Of a stretch of DNA of 57,221 nucleotides, positions 32,601-40,994 are shown piece after piece. Each line of letters opens with the position of its first letter. The stretch's first letter is position 1. The stretch spans positions 1-57,221 of the forward strand of contig NZ_BAWO01000034.1 in the NCBI RefSeq assembly GCF_000632715.1. The letters are read 5' to 3'. Source of the stretch: Parageobacillus caldoxylosilyticus NBRC 107762 (GTDB lineage: Bacteria > Bacillota > Bacilli > Bacillales > Anoxybacillaceae). The notes under the pieces were generated by a model that saw only the letters and a program-made list of their open reading frames with translations, searched no databases and was not told where the DNA came from. The translations under genes and the position numbers were made by a program.

Positions 32601-33809
32601 TTATTCCTCCGTATTTTCCACGATCGTAGCAATTCCTTGTCCGACGCCGATGCACATCGTCGCCAGCCCATATTTCACGCCTCGTTTTTTCATTTCATAA
32701 ATAAGCGTCGTCAAAATGCGGGCGCCGCTGGCACCAAGCGGATGTCCAAGGGCGATCGCGCCGCCGTTGACATTGACTTTCGCGCGGTCTAATTCCAGCT
32801 GGCGGATGCATTCGATCGATTGCGAGGCAAACGCTTCGTTCAATTCGACAAGGCCAATGTCATCGATTGTCAGTCCGGCGCGGCGAAGCGCTTTTCTTGT
32901 CGCGAAAACCGGACCGATTCCCATCACGGCCGGCTCTACGCCCGCCACGGCGGACGTGACGTATTTGACGAGTGGTTTCAGCCCGAGCTCTTTTGCTTTT
33001 TCCGCGCTCACTAGTAGCAGCGCCGCTGCCCCGTCGTTGACGCCGGAAGCATTTCCCGCTGTCACCGTGCCGTTTTCAAACAGCGGCGGCAGTTTGGCCA
33101 GCTTTTCAAGTGTCGTATCCGGACGTGGATGTTCATCTTTGTCGACGACGACGCGATTGCCTTTTCGGTCATAGTAGACGACCGGCACTAATTCATCGGC
33201 AAAGCGGTTCGTTTCGATGGCCTTTTTCGCTTTCATTTGGCTTTCATAAGCAAATTCATCCTGCTCCTTCCGAGTGATGCCGAACCGTTTCGCGACATTT
33301 TCCGCCGTCTGCGGCATGCTGTCAGTTCCATACATTTCCTCTATTTTTGGATTGATAAAGCGCCATCCGATCGTCGTATCAAACATTTCGATATTACCGC
33401 GCGGAAAATCGGAGCTTGGCTTTGCCATGACAAACGGCGCTCGCGTCATGCTTTCCGTTCCGCCGGCGATCATGATTTCCGCCTCTCCTGTCATAATCGC
33501 GCGCGCCGCATAATTGACAGCATCGAGCCCGGAACCGCATAAGCGGTTTACCGTCGTTCCCGCCACTTCGATCGGCAAGCCAGCCAACAGCGCCGCCATG
33601 CGCGCGACGTTGCGATTATCTTCTCCAGCCTGATTGGCGTTGCCAAACACCACATCTTCAATTTGTTCGACCGGAAGACTCGGATTGCGCTCCACGAGCG
33701 CGCGGATGACTGTTGCCGCCAAATCATCGGGACGGACGTCTTTGAGCGCTCCTTTATATCTCCCTATTGGCGTGCGCACCGCATCGACAATCACGACTTC
33801 TCTTAACAT
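32601..33809 (-). CDS. paaJ: 3-oxoadipyl-CoA / 3-oxo-5,6-dehydrosuberyl-CoA thiolase (402 aa)
   Basis: A thiolase with the acyl-accepting Cys in TVNRLCGSGLDAVN (about residue 90), and the His and second Cys in GHPLGASGAR and CIGVGQG. The segment FDTTIGWRFINPK followed by YGTDSMPQTAENVA is typical of PcaF/PaaJ beta-ketoadipyl thiolases and not of acetoacetyl-CoA thiolases. It would act twice in the pathway, first releasing acetyl-CoA from the dehydrosuberyl intermediate and then splitting 3-oxoadipyl-CoA into acetyl-CoA and succinyl-CoA. Its start overlaps the paaH stop by seven bases. Confidence 0.85.
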   Translation of the reverse strand: MLREVVIVDAVRTPIGRYKGALKDVRPDDLAATVIRALVERNPSLPVEQIEDVVFGNANQAGEDNRNVARMAALLAGLPIEVAGTTVNRLCGSGLDAVNYAARAIMTGEAEIMIAGGTESMTRAPFVMAKPSSDFPRGNIEMFDTTIGWRFINPKIEEMYGTDSMPQTAENVAKRFGITRKEQDEFAYESQMKAKKAIETNRFADELVPVVYYDRKGNRVVVDKDEHPRPDTTLEKLAKLPPLFENGTVTAGNASGVNDGAAALLLVSAEKAKELGLKPLVKYVTSAVAGVEPAVMGIGPVFATRKALRRAGLTIDDIGLVELNEAFASQSIECIRQLELDRAKVNVNGGAIALGHPLGASGARILTTLIYEMKKRGVKYGLATMCIGVGQGIATIVENTEE

Positions 33810-34681
33810 GATTCATCCCCCTTGTTTCCCTGCTTTGTGTAATCATATACCCCTTTTCCTGTTTTGCGGCCAAGCCGTCCCGCTTTCACGTATTGCTCGA
33901 GGAGCGGAGCCGGGCGGTATTTTTCTCCCAATTTTTCATGCAAATATTTTAAGTTGTTCAGCCTTGTATCCAGCCCGACCAAATCGGCGAGCTCAAACGG
34001 ACCCATCGGAAAGTTAAGTCCGAGTTTAATCGCTTTGTCAATCTGTTCCGGCGTTCCGACTCCTTCTTGAAGCATGTAAAACGCTTCATTGCCGATTAAC
34101 GCGCTGATGCGGCTTGTCACAAAGCCCGGAAACTCGTTCACGACGACTGTTTCTTTGCCCATTTTTTCCGCGACATGCTGAATAACGTTGACTGTATCAT
34201 CGCTCGTTTCTAAACCGCGGATGATTTCGACGAGCTTCATTTTGTGGACCGGATTAAAAAAGTGCATCGCAATCACTTTTTCCGGCCGCTTCGTAAACGA
34301 GCCGATTTCCGTTGGGCTCATCGTCGATGTATTCGTCGCAAAATAGCAAGACGCCGGCGCATGCTTGTCGATCGTCTCAAACACTTGTTTTTTCACCTCT
34401 AATTTTTCCGGGACGGCTTCAATCACTAAGTCCGCTTCCCGCACCGCCTCGGCTAAATCCAAGAAGTAACGCAGGCGCGCTTCCGCTTCCTGCCGCTCGG
34501 CTTCTGTCAATTTGCCGCGGGAGACGGCTTGTACAAAAATCGCGGCTATTTCTTGTTTCGCGCTTTCTAGCTGTTCTTCCTTCACATCGACAAGAATCGT
34601 TTCAAAACCTCCTACCGCACTGACATAGGCAATTCCTCTCCCCATGACACCAGATCCAACAACAACAATGCGATGAATCAT
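33803..34681 (-). CDS. paaH: 3-hydroxyacyl-CoA dehydrogenase, PaaH-like (292 aa)
   Basis: An N-terminal NAD fold (RIVVVGSGVMGRGIA), the catalytic His-Glu dyad region HFFNPVHKMKLVEIIRG, and the C-terminal 3HCDH domain (GVGTPEQIDKAIKLGLNFPMGPFELADLVGLD). It oxidises (S)-3-hydroxyadipyl-CoA to 3-oxoadipyl-CoA with NAD. Length matches single-domain HbdA/PaaH enzymes. Preceded by a 97-bp gap with a small hairpin after the aldehyde dehydrogenase gene. Confidence 0.85.
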   Translation of the reverse strand: MIHRIVVVGSGVMGRGIAYVSAVGGFETILVDVKEEQLESAKQEIAAIFVQAVSRGKLTEAERQEAEARLRYFLDLAEAVREADLVIEAVPEKLEVKKQVFETIDKHAPASCYFATNTSTMSPTEIGSFTKRPEKVIAMHFFNPVHKMKLVEIIRGLETSDDTVNVIQHVAEKMGKETVVVNEFPGFVTSRISALIGNEAFYMLQEGVGTPEQIDKAIKLGLNFPMGPFELADLVGLDTRLNNLKYLHEKLGEKYRPAPLLEQYVKAGRLGRKTGKGVYDYTKQGNKGDESC

Positions 34682-34721
34682 AAAAATCCCTCCTTAATCG
34701 TTCTATATGTATGTTGGACAA

Positions 34722-34758
34722 TGGAAAATAAGCACTCCACCCTGCCGGATAGAGTGCT
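34722..34758 (-). terminator. Weak hairpin between the aldehyde dehydrogenase and paaH
   Basis: AGCACTC pairs with GAGTGCT around a 14-nt loop, followed by TATTTTCC on the minus strand. Too weak for a full stop; it may lower downstream expression. Confidence 0.3.
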
Positions 34759-34778
34759 ATGCTGCCATATTTTTTTGT

Positions 34779-36296
34779 TTACACGCCAAACGGATTGAGC
34801 GGACGGCTTCCGTAATAAGAAAGAATGCTTTTCGTTTCCGTATATAAATCGAGTGTTTCGATGCAAAGCTCGCGCCCGAATCCGGACTGTTTATATCCGC
34901 CAAACGGCGTGCCTGGGAACGCGGAGAACGGGCTGTTGATCATGACAATGCCGGCTTGAATTTGTTTCGCCACGCGAATCGCGCGTGCATGATCTTTCGT
35001 CCAGATGGCCGATCCCAAACCATATTCACTGTCATTAGCCAATTTAATGACTTCTTTTTCATCGTTAAATTTCATCACAACGACAACCGGGCCGAAAATT
35101 TCCTCTCTGACCGCCTTCATTTCATGGTTGACATTCGTAATAATCGTCGGCTCGTACCAGAATCCGTTTTCAAATCCTTCCACTTTCGCTTCTTTCCCGC
35201 CAGTGACAATCGTAGCTCCCTCTTCGATAGCAGATTTAACATAGCTGTCAATAACTTCTAGTTGTTCGCGGCTAATGATGGCACCGACATGCGTATCTTG
35301 ATCAAACGGGTTGCCGAGCTTTAATTTTTTCGTTTTTTCTACAAACTTTTCCATGAATTGATCGTAAATGCTCTCATGTACGTACAAACGGGAGCGCGCT
35401 TCACAAGATTGTCCGGTATTATAGAAAATTCCGAATAATGAGCCGTTAACAGCTGCATCAATGTCTGCATCCTCAAAGATGATGTTCGGCGATTTGCCGC
35501 CAAGTTCCAAGGTGACTCGTTTTAATGTTTTCGACGCTTTTTCCATAATATCCTTCCCGACCGGCGTCGAACCGGTAAATGCGACTTTGTCGACAAGCGG
35601 ATGTTCCACTAAATAATTGCCGACTTCCGAGCCAGACCCGGTAACCACGTTGACGACACCTTCCGGAACGCCGGCTTCGTGGCAAATTTCCGCCAGCACA
35701 ATACAAGTGAGCGGCGTCAGCGAAGCTGGTTTGACGACAACGGAGCAGCCTGCCGCAATCGCCGGCGCGATTTTCCACGCCGCCATCATGAGCGGATAGT
35801 TCCATGGGATAATTTGCGCACATACCCCGACCGGCTCTTTTTCCGTAAAGTTATGGAACGAACCCGGCATGTTGTTGACCGTACCGCGATGGCCGACAAT
35901 GGCGCTGGCGTAAAATTCAAAGTCTTCAATTGCCTGCATCACTTGCCCCTGTGCGGCGGAAAGTGCTTTTCCTGTATCTAAAATCTCTAATTCTACCAGC
36001 TCGTTAAAACGAGAACGCATAATCGAAGCAATTTTGTTTAAAATACGCGCCCGTTTGTTGACAGGAAAATGGCGCCATTTGCCATGGTCAAACGCTTGGC
36101 GCGCCGCTTGGATCGCGCGTTCCGCGTCTTCTTTCGTCCCTTTCGCTACCTTTGCGACCGGCTCGCCTGTCGCTGGGTTGTAGGTGATGAACGTTTCGCC
36201 CGAAGCGCTTTCAACTCGTTCCCCGTTAATAATAAGATGATACATATCCCGTTTCGTTGCGAGTGTTTCCATTTTTGTTTCTTTTACGGTTGCCAT
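34779..36296 (-). CDS. Aldehyde dehydrogenase in the paa operon, possible dehydrosuberyl-CoA semialdehyde dehydrogenase (505 aa)
   Basis: A full-length ALDH with the catalytic Glu in VTLELGGKSPN and Cys in YNTGQSCEARSRL, and EIFGPVV and PFGGYKQSGFGREL near the C-terminus. In E. coli the fusion protein PaaZ both opens the oxepin ring and oxidises the resulting semialdehyde; no PaaZ is encoded here. In bacteria without the fusion a separate aldehyde dehydrogenase (PacL type) does the second step, so its place in the middle of the paa operon fits that role. Phenylacetaldehyde is the other candidate substrate. Ribosome binding site AAGGAGTGGAAGG precedes the ATG. Confidence 0.82.
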   Translation of the reverse strand: MATVKETKMETLATKRDMYHLIINGERVESASGETFITYNPATGEPVAKVAKGTKEDAERAIQAARQAFDHGKWRHFPVNKRARILNKIASIMRSRFNELVELEILDTGKALSAAQGQVMQAIEDFEFYASAIVGHRGTVNNMPGSFHNFTEKEPVGVCAQIIPWNYPLMMAAWKIAPAIAAGCSVVVKPASLTPLTCIVLAEICHEAGVPEGVVNVVTGSGSEVGNYLVEHPLVDKVAFTGSTPVGKDIMEKASKTLKRVTLELGGKSPNIIFEDADIDAAVNGSLFGIFYNTGQSCEARSRLYVHESIYDQFMEKFVEKTKKLKLGNPFDQDTHVGAIISREQLEVIDSYVKSAIEEGATIVTGGKEAKVEGFENGFWYEPTIITNVNHEMKAVREEIFGPVVVVMKFNDEKEVIKLANDSEYGLGSAIWTKDHARAIRVAKQIQAGIVMINSPFSAFPGTPFGGYKQSGFGRELCIETLDLYTETKSILSYYGSRPLNPFGV

Positions 36297-36317
36297 TTTC
36301 CTTCCACTCCTTCTTTC

Positions 36318-37091
36318 TTATTTTCCTTGAAAGACGGCTTTGCGTTTTTCGAAGAAAGCGCGAATGCCTTCTCGGTGGTCTTGGGTCAGTCCGGCAATAC
36401 GCTGGCCGTATGCTTCTTTTTCCAAGTAATCTTCAAAGGTGCAATGCCAGCTCTCGCGTAACAAACGTTTGATCAACCCGATCGCTTTCGTCGGCATGGC
36501 GGCCAGCCGCTCGGCAAAGCGCTGCACTTCTTCTTCCCACGCTGCCTCCGAAACGACCGAGGTCGCCAGCCCGAGCTCCGCCGCTTTTTGCGCGGAAATT
36601 TTTTCACCCAAAACGGCTAATTCAAGCGCTTTGGCGTGGCCGATGAGGCGCGGCAGATAGTACAAATTCCCCGCATCTGGAATGAGGCCAACGTGAATAA
36701 ACGCTTCAACAAAGCTCGCTTTTTCCGAGACAAGCCGGAAATCGCAGGCGAGCGCCAAGCTCATTCCCGCGCCGGCGGCAACGCCGTTCACCGCCGCAAT
36801 AACCGGTTTTTCTAAATGGTAGAGCGCTTTCAGCATCGGCGCATAACGCGTTCTTAACACTTCCCCGTGGTTCATCTCTTCTGTCACGCCGCCGAGATCT
36901 TCCCCCGAGCAAAACGCCCGGCCCGCTCCGGTGATGACGAGGCAGCGTATGTTGGCATCGTTAGCCGTTTGCTTTAGCGCCTGCGTGATTTCCTTATTCA
37001 TTTGTTCTGTAAACGCATTCAGTTTATCAGGGCGGTTTAGCGTAAGCCATGCTATATGGTCGCGCACTTCATAATGAATCGTTTCGTACAA
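36318..37091 (-). CDS. paaG: 1,2-epoxyphenylacetyl-CoA isomerase, PaaG-like (257 aa)
   Basis: A crotonase with GRAFCSGEDLGGV, NGVAAGAGMSLALACDFRL and GLIPDAGNLYYLPRLIG. The Asp in PDAG and the absence of the usual first Glu match PaaG isomerases, whose members read LVPDSGG there. It would turn the ring epoxide into oxepin-CoA. Twenty-one bases separate it from the aldehyde dehydrogenase gene downstream and 15 from PaaF upstream. Confidence 0.8.
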   Translation of the reverse strand: MYETIHYEVRDHIAWLTLNRPDKLNAFTEQMNKEITQALKQTANDANIRCLVITGAGRAFCSGEDLGGVTEEMNHGEVLRTRYAPMLKALYHLEKPVIAAVNGVAAGAGMSLALACDFRLVSEKASFVEAFIHVGLIPDAGNLYYLPRLIGHAKALELAVLGEKISAQKAAELGLATSVVSEAAWEEEVQRFAERLAAMPTKAIGLIKRLLRESWHCTFEDYLEKEAYGQRIAGLTQDHREGIRAFFEKRKAVFQGK

Positions 37092-37106
37092 TCGACAGCA
37101 CCTCCT

Positions 37107-37883
37107 TTATCTTCCCTGAAAACGCGGCTCCCGTTTTTCGATAAATGCCGCCATTCCCTCTTTTTGGTCTTCGGTGGCAAAAAGAAGATAGAAATTTTTC
37201 CGCTCAAACTGCATGCCTTCATAGAGCGGGTAATCGACCGCCTTATTCACGGCTTCCTTAATAAGGCGAAGCGATAAAGGAGGTTTTGCGGCCAATTTTC
37301 GCGCCAACCGCATCGTTTCTTCAAGCAATAACTCAGGGGCAACGACGCGATTGACAATCCCTAGCGCATGCGCTTCCTTTGCCGACATGCGCTCGCCCGT
37401 CCACAGCCACTCGAGCGCTTTTGTTTTGCCGATGAGTTTCGTCAGGCGCTGCGTTCCTCCCGCGCCTGGCATCACGCCGATATTGACTTCCGGAAATCCA
37501 AATTCCGCCGTCTCTGCAGCAACAATCAAATCGCAGCTAAGGGCAAGCTCAAATCCTCCCCCTAACGCAAACCCGTTGACGGCGGCAATCATCGGCTTTT
37601 TAATGAGAGCGAGGCGGTCCCATTCGGCAAATTGATTCAATAATTCGAGTTTAATCGGATCATCGCCCGCCATCTCGTCAATGTCCGCTCCGGCCGCAAA
37701 CGCGCGCCCGCTTCCCGTAAGGACAATGACGCGCACCCCGTCATTGCGGTCATACGCCTCTAGCGCGGAAACAATTTCGGTAACCATCTGCCGGTTTAAT
37801 GCGTTCAATACATCGGGACGATAGAGCTCAACAACGGCAATTTCGTCTTCGACACGCGTGCGGATATAGGCAAACTTAGTCAT
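37107..37883 (-). CDS. paaF: 2,3-dehydroadipyl-CoA hydratase, PaaF-like (258 aa)
   Basis: A crotonase with both acidic residues in place: GRAFAAGADIDEMAGDD and FGFPEVNIGVMPGAGGTQRL, plus NGFALGGGFELALSCD for the oxyanion hole. This is the classical hydratase pattern of PaaF. The ATG at 37883 overlaps the stop of the EthD-like gene by eight bases, which argues for coupling and against the longer start at 37901. Confidence 0.8.
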   Translation of the reverse strand: MTKFAYIRTRVEDEIAVVELYRPDVLNALNRQMVTEIVSALEAYDRNDGVRVIVLTGSGRAFAAGADIDEMAGDDPIKLELLNQFAEWDRLALIKKPMIAAVNGFALGGGFELALSCDLIVAAETAEFGFPEVNIGVMPGAGGTQRLTKLIGKTKALEWLWTGERMSAKEAHALGIVNRVVAPELLLEETMRLARKLAAKPPLSLRLIKEAVNKAVDYPLYEGMQFERKNFYLLFATEDQKEGMAAFIEKREPRFQGR

Positions 37884-38187
37884 TTTCCACTTCCTCGCCA
37901 ACCATCAATGTGACGATATCGCCGGCAAAGGACATTAAGTCTTTGGCGGACGCTTTCGCTTCGCTAGTCTTCATTGCTTCCTTAAACGCCTCATAGCTGT
38001 CATAGTACATTTCGCATAATAAGTAATATTCGCTCTCCCCTCCCATCGGCGTTCCGGTAATTTTCGTCACTTTCATGTTGCGAAGCCCTGGGATTTTCGC
38101 CGTAATCGGCACATGTGTCTGAAAATAATGCTCGTCAAATTTTTCTTTATCTTGCGGTTGTTTGTAAAGGGCAATCATTTTTACCAT
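37876..38187 (-). CDS. EthD-like ferredoxin-fold protein in the paa operon (103 aa)
   Basis: A small dimeric alpha-beta barrel type protein: MIALYKQPQDKEKFDEHYFQTHVPITAKIPGL is the EthD start, with the conserved His in THVPI. EthD was first met in the ethyl tert-butyl ether gene cluster and has no firm function; related folds include muconolactone isomerases and monooxygenases. Its place inside the paa operon, with gene overlap to paaF, suggests a job on a ring-derived CoA intermediate or in protecting against it. It has no counterpart in the E. coli paa set. Confidence 0.75.
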   Translation of the reverse strand: MVKMIALYKQPQDKEKFDEHYFQTHVPITAKIPGLRNMKVTKITGTPMGGESEYYLLCEMYYDSYEAFKEAMKTSEAKASAKDLMSFAGDIVTLMVGEEVEND

Positions 38188-38218
38188 CGTCCTCTTCTCC
38201 TTTTCTATTTAAATTTTT

Positions 38219-38713
38219 TCACATCCATGTCGAAACCGGTTTCATCGTTTCAAATGGATTTTTGCATTGCTTGCAGTAAAAAATGCTGCGGCAGGCGGTC
38301 GGACCGAATAAGTTTTCCATCACCGTCAAGGCGGATCCGCAATATGGGCACTCGACATGCCACTCGCCGTTTGGGCCGATTTGCCGCGGCGGCGGCGCGA
38401 TGCCAAATTCTTTTAACTTTTCCCGTCCCTTCTCTGTAATTCGGTCAGATGTCCATGGTGGATGGCGGATAAATTCTACATTAACGTGCTCGATTCCTTC
38501 TAACCGCAAAAGAGTCTGTTCGACACGTTGTCGAATAATATCGAGTGCCGGGCAGCCAATAAATGTCGGAAGTAGTTTGACTGTAACTTTGCCGTGTTGC
38601 ACCTGAACGTCTTCGACCATCCCTAAATCTATGACACTGACCGAATCAATTTCAGGATCTTTGACGGAATCTAATGTTTCTATAATTCTTTCTACCGCAA
38701 GATTGAAGGTCAT
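38219..38713 (-). CDS. paaD: Phenylacetyl-CoA epoxidase subunit PaaD (164 aa)
   Basis: An N-terminal MIP18/DUF59 domain (SVKDPEIDSVSVIDLGMVEDV and PTFIGCPALDIIRQRVE) and a C-terminal four-Cys zinc-type domain (CPYCGSALTVMENLFGPTACRSIFYCKQCKNPFE). This layout is typical of PaaD, thought to help assemble metal clusters of the epoxidase system. It follows paaC by 30 bases. Confidence 0.87.
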   Translation of the reverse strand: MTFNLAVERIIETLDSVKDPEIDSVSVIDLGMVEDVQVQHGKVTVKLLPTFIGCPALDIIRQRVEQTLLRLEGIEHVNVEFIRHPPWTSDRITEKGREKLKEFGIAPPPRQIGPNGEWHVECPYCGSALTVMENLFGPTACRSIFYCKQCKNPFETMKPVSTWM

Positions 38714-38743
38714 GTTACCCCTTCTTTCTGAGAAACTTGTAGA

Positions 38744-39565
38744 TTACCACGCTGTCAGAGGGTCGAGGCGATATACTTCCGACAATGTCATAATCGCTTC
38801 GTCTAAATCTGCCGTATGTTCCCCATTTCGTCCATTGCCTCGTTTCATGCCGAACTCGCTTGGCAAATCGAGGTTTACTTCTTCAAAAATCGGTTTCATC
38901 GCTTGAACCCAACGTTGTTTTAACGTCTCTTCGCTTTCGATAAGTCCAAATTCTACCATTCTATCTCCTTTCGCTCCGAGCGTCAACACGCCGCCAAAAT
39001 CTTCAAATACTTTCGCAACCGCATTTTTCATACGTTCGCGGGCCTCTCCTTGAGCATTCGTAAGCTGAATGAACCATGTTCTCCAATGCATGAGATGGTA
39101 ATAAAGTTCCATGTTGATTTTAACAGCAACTTGAGCGAGTGGTTCATACGAACTATGCTTCAACGAGTCGATGCGCACTTTTTTCGCCTGCGTGTAAAAA
39201 TAATGGCGAACAACCGCAAACGCCCAATCATAGCGGGGCTCGTGCAAATAATGACCAGGTCCGTTTACCTCCTCGAGCAAAACTGCGTTTCGGCGTTCGG
39301 ACGATGGACGTTGGTGCGCCAAATCATCCGCTTTTCCAATACCAATGTCTTCTAGCAGTTGATAATACATCGCCGCATGCCCCATCGTATCTTGATTGAT
39401 GGAAGAAAACGCGATATCTTCTTCAATATGCGGCGCAAGTCCAAGCCATTCCGAACCGCGGTAAGAAAGGATAAAATCGTCATCCGCAAGCTGGAACAAC
39501 AGCTCGACAAGCGCTTCCTTATATTCAGGATGTTGATGAAGTTCCTCTGGTTTCGTGATTTTCAT
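38744..39565 (-). CDS. paaC: Phenylacetyl-CoA epoxidase structural subunit PaaC (273 aa)
   Basis: A ferritin-like helical protein with LFQLADDDFILSYRGSEWLGLAPHIEEDIAFSSINQDTMGHAAMYYQLLEDIG and HYLHEPRYDWAFAVVRHYFY. PaaC pairs with PaaA to form the catalytic core but lacks its own working diiron site. The ATG at 39565 overlaps the paaB stop as ATGA; the longer start at 39586 has no ribosome binding site. Confidence 0.88.
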   Translation of the reverse strand: MKITKPEELHQHPEYKEALVELLFQLADDDFILSYRGSEWLGLAPHIEEDIAFSSINQDTMGHAAMYYQLLEDIGIGKADDLAHQRPSSERRNAVLLEEVNGPGHYLHEPRYDWAFAVVRHYFYTQAKKVRIDSLKHSSYEPLAQVAVKINMELYYHLMHWRTWFIQLTNAQGEARERMKNAVAKVFEDFGGVLTLGAKGDRMVEFGLIESEETLKQRWVQAMKPIFEEVNLDLPSEFGMKRGNGRNGEHTADLDEAIMTLSEVYRLDPLTAW

Positions 39566-39915
39566 CGCCTGATCTCGCCTTTCCATGAAAAAATCTCTTT
39601 TTCATCGAGCATTTGCTGTTCGTATTGACGCCATTTCTTTTTCAAGTACCCGTACCCTTTTGTAGTACGATAGTCTTTATTATCGAGCCGCTGCAACGAT
39701 GTTTTTTCTTCTTCCGTCATCATGCGGATATCGGAGCGTTTCACGACCCATATATCGGACACCGGCTCACGCCGCATAAAATTTTCCTGCGCCATCACCA
39801 GCGCGATTTCGTGGTTTGGGGCAAGCAGGCTAAATTGATGCTGGAGCGGTGCCGTGTCATTTTTCCTGCTAAATACCTCAAACACTTGATAAAAGCCTTT
39901 TGCGCCATCACTCAT
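39562..39915 (-). CDS. paaB: Phenylacetyl-CoA epoxidase subunit PaaB (117 aa)
   Basis: A small protein with YQVFEVFSRKNDTAPLQHQFSLLAPNHEIALVMAQENFMRREPVSDIWVVKRSDI, the PaaB signature. It bridges PaaAC heterodimers in the known complex. It follows paaA by 19 bases, and its C-terminus is somewhat longer than in the E. coli protein. Confidence 0.88.
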   Translation of the reverse strand: MSDGAKGFYQVFEVFSRKNDTAPLQHQFSLLAPNHEIALVMAQENFMRREPVSDIWVVKRSDIRMMTEEEKTSLQRLDNKDYRTTKGYGYLKKKWRQYEQQMLDEKEIFSWKGEIRR

Positions 39916-39934
39916 TGCTAAATCCCTCCACTTT

Positions 39935-40903
39935 TCACACTGCTGCTGATTGGCCGCTTAACGCTTCACGAACCCAAGCATTATGGTAGTAAGATAATTC
40001 GCGAAGGCGAAGCCGCTCTTTTGATTTTGGCCCGTTGTTGCGGATGATTTCTTTAAATTTGTTCCAATCCGGCTGTTTGTAAATCCACTTTCCTTGCTTT
40101 TCATCAAAATGCATTGTTTCATCTGGAAGCTTTAGCCCAAGCGCCAAAATGCGCGGCACATATTTTGTAAAGAAATCTTGGCGCAATTGTTCATTTGTTT
40201 TCGTACGAATGCGGTATTTAATCGTAATGTCTTGTTTGGACGCACCTGTCGTCTCCGAGCTTGCCGGACCGAAGAACATCAGCAGCGCTTCCCACCAGCG
40301 ATTTAATGCGTCTTGCAGCATCTCTTTCTGCTCCTTCGTTCCTTCGGCAAGAGCCAAAATGATCGATTCGCCGTGCTGGGCGTGAAACACTTCTTCGGCA
40401 CAAATCCGCTTTAGCGCCCGCGCATACGGTCCGTAAGACGCATCAAGCATATTGGTCTGTGTAATGATCGCTGCCCCGTCGACGAGCCAGCCGATTAAAC
40501 CGGCGTCCGCCCAGGTCGGCGCAGGCATATGGAACACGTTATGAAACTTTAAATCCCCTTTGAACAAATCTTGCATAATTTCCTCGCGCGTTTTTCCAAG
40601 CGGGGCCATTAAGTCTTCGGCAACGCGAAGCAGAAGCTGGCCGTGCCCCATTTCATCCTGCACTTTCGCCATAATGCCAAGCTTTCTTCTTAGCGAAGGA
40701 GCTTTCGGAACCCATTCCTTCTCCGGAAGCGCTCCCATAATTTCGCTAATAGCATGCATCGCAATAAGCTTAATTAACGTCATGCGATAGTCTTCCGGCA
40801 TCCAATCGTCTGCTTCAATTTTTTCCCCCGCTTCAATTCTTTGCATAAACCGCTCATACTTTTCCTCTTCCGATAACCGCCTAAACGATGTGACAACAGG
40901 CAT
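39935..40903 (-). CDS. paaA: Phenylacetyl-CoA epoxidase catalytic subunit PaaA (322 aa)
   Basis: A ferritin-like diiron oxygenase with the metal-ligand helices: AKVQDEMGHGQLLLRVAEDLM gives an ExxH, and KRICAEEVFHAQHGESIILAL a second ExxH. PaaA epoxidises the aromatic ring of phenylacetyl-CoA to 1,2-epoxyphenylacetyl-CoA using oxygen and reducing power. It is the first gene of a long operon. GGGAGG precedes the ATG, and a strong promoter overlapped by a predicted PaaX site lies about 30-70 bases upstream. The reductase PaaE that normally feeds it is not encoded in this window. Confidence 0.9.
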   Translation of the reverse strand: MPVVTSFRRLSEEEKYERFMQRIEAGEKIEADDWMPEDYRMTLIKLIAMHAISEIMGALPEKEWVPKAPSLRRKLGIMAKVQDEMGHGQLLLRVAEDLMAPLGKTREEIMQDLFKGDLKFHNVFHMPAPTWADAGLIGWLVDGAAIITQTNMLDASYGPYARALKRICAEEVFHAQHGESIILALAEGTKEQKEMLQDALNRWWEALLMFFGPASSETTGASKQDITIKYRIRTKTNEQLRQDFFTKYVPRILALGLKLPDETMHFDEKQGKWIYKQPDWNKFKEIIRNNGPKSKERLRLRELSYYHNAWVREALSGQSAAV

Positions 40904-40929
40904 TTTTCTTTGCCTCCCATTTTTATATA

Positions 40930-40974
40930 ACGTTTTTCTAACGTCATTATAAAATAACGTTATAAATATTGCAA
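40930..40974 (-). promoter_or_regulatory. paaA promoter with predicted PaaX operator
   Basis: On the minus strand TTGCAA (40974-40969), a 17-bp spacer and a perfect TATAAT (40951-40946) form a strong promoter. ACGT at 40930-40933 and 40941-40944 sit from the -10 to about +10. A third ACGT at 40957-40960 lies in the spacer. Confidence 0.8.
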
Positions 40975-40994
40975 CTATAAAATTATTAATTTTC

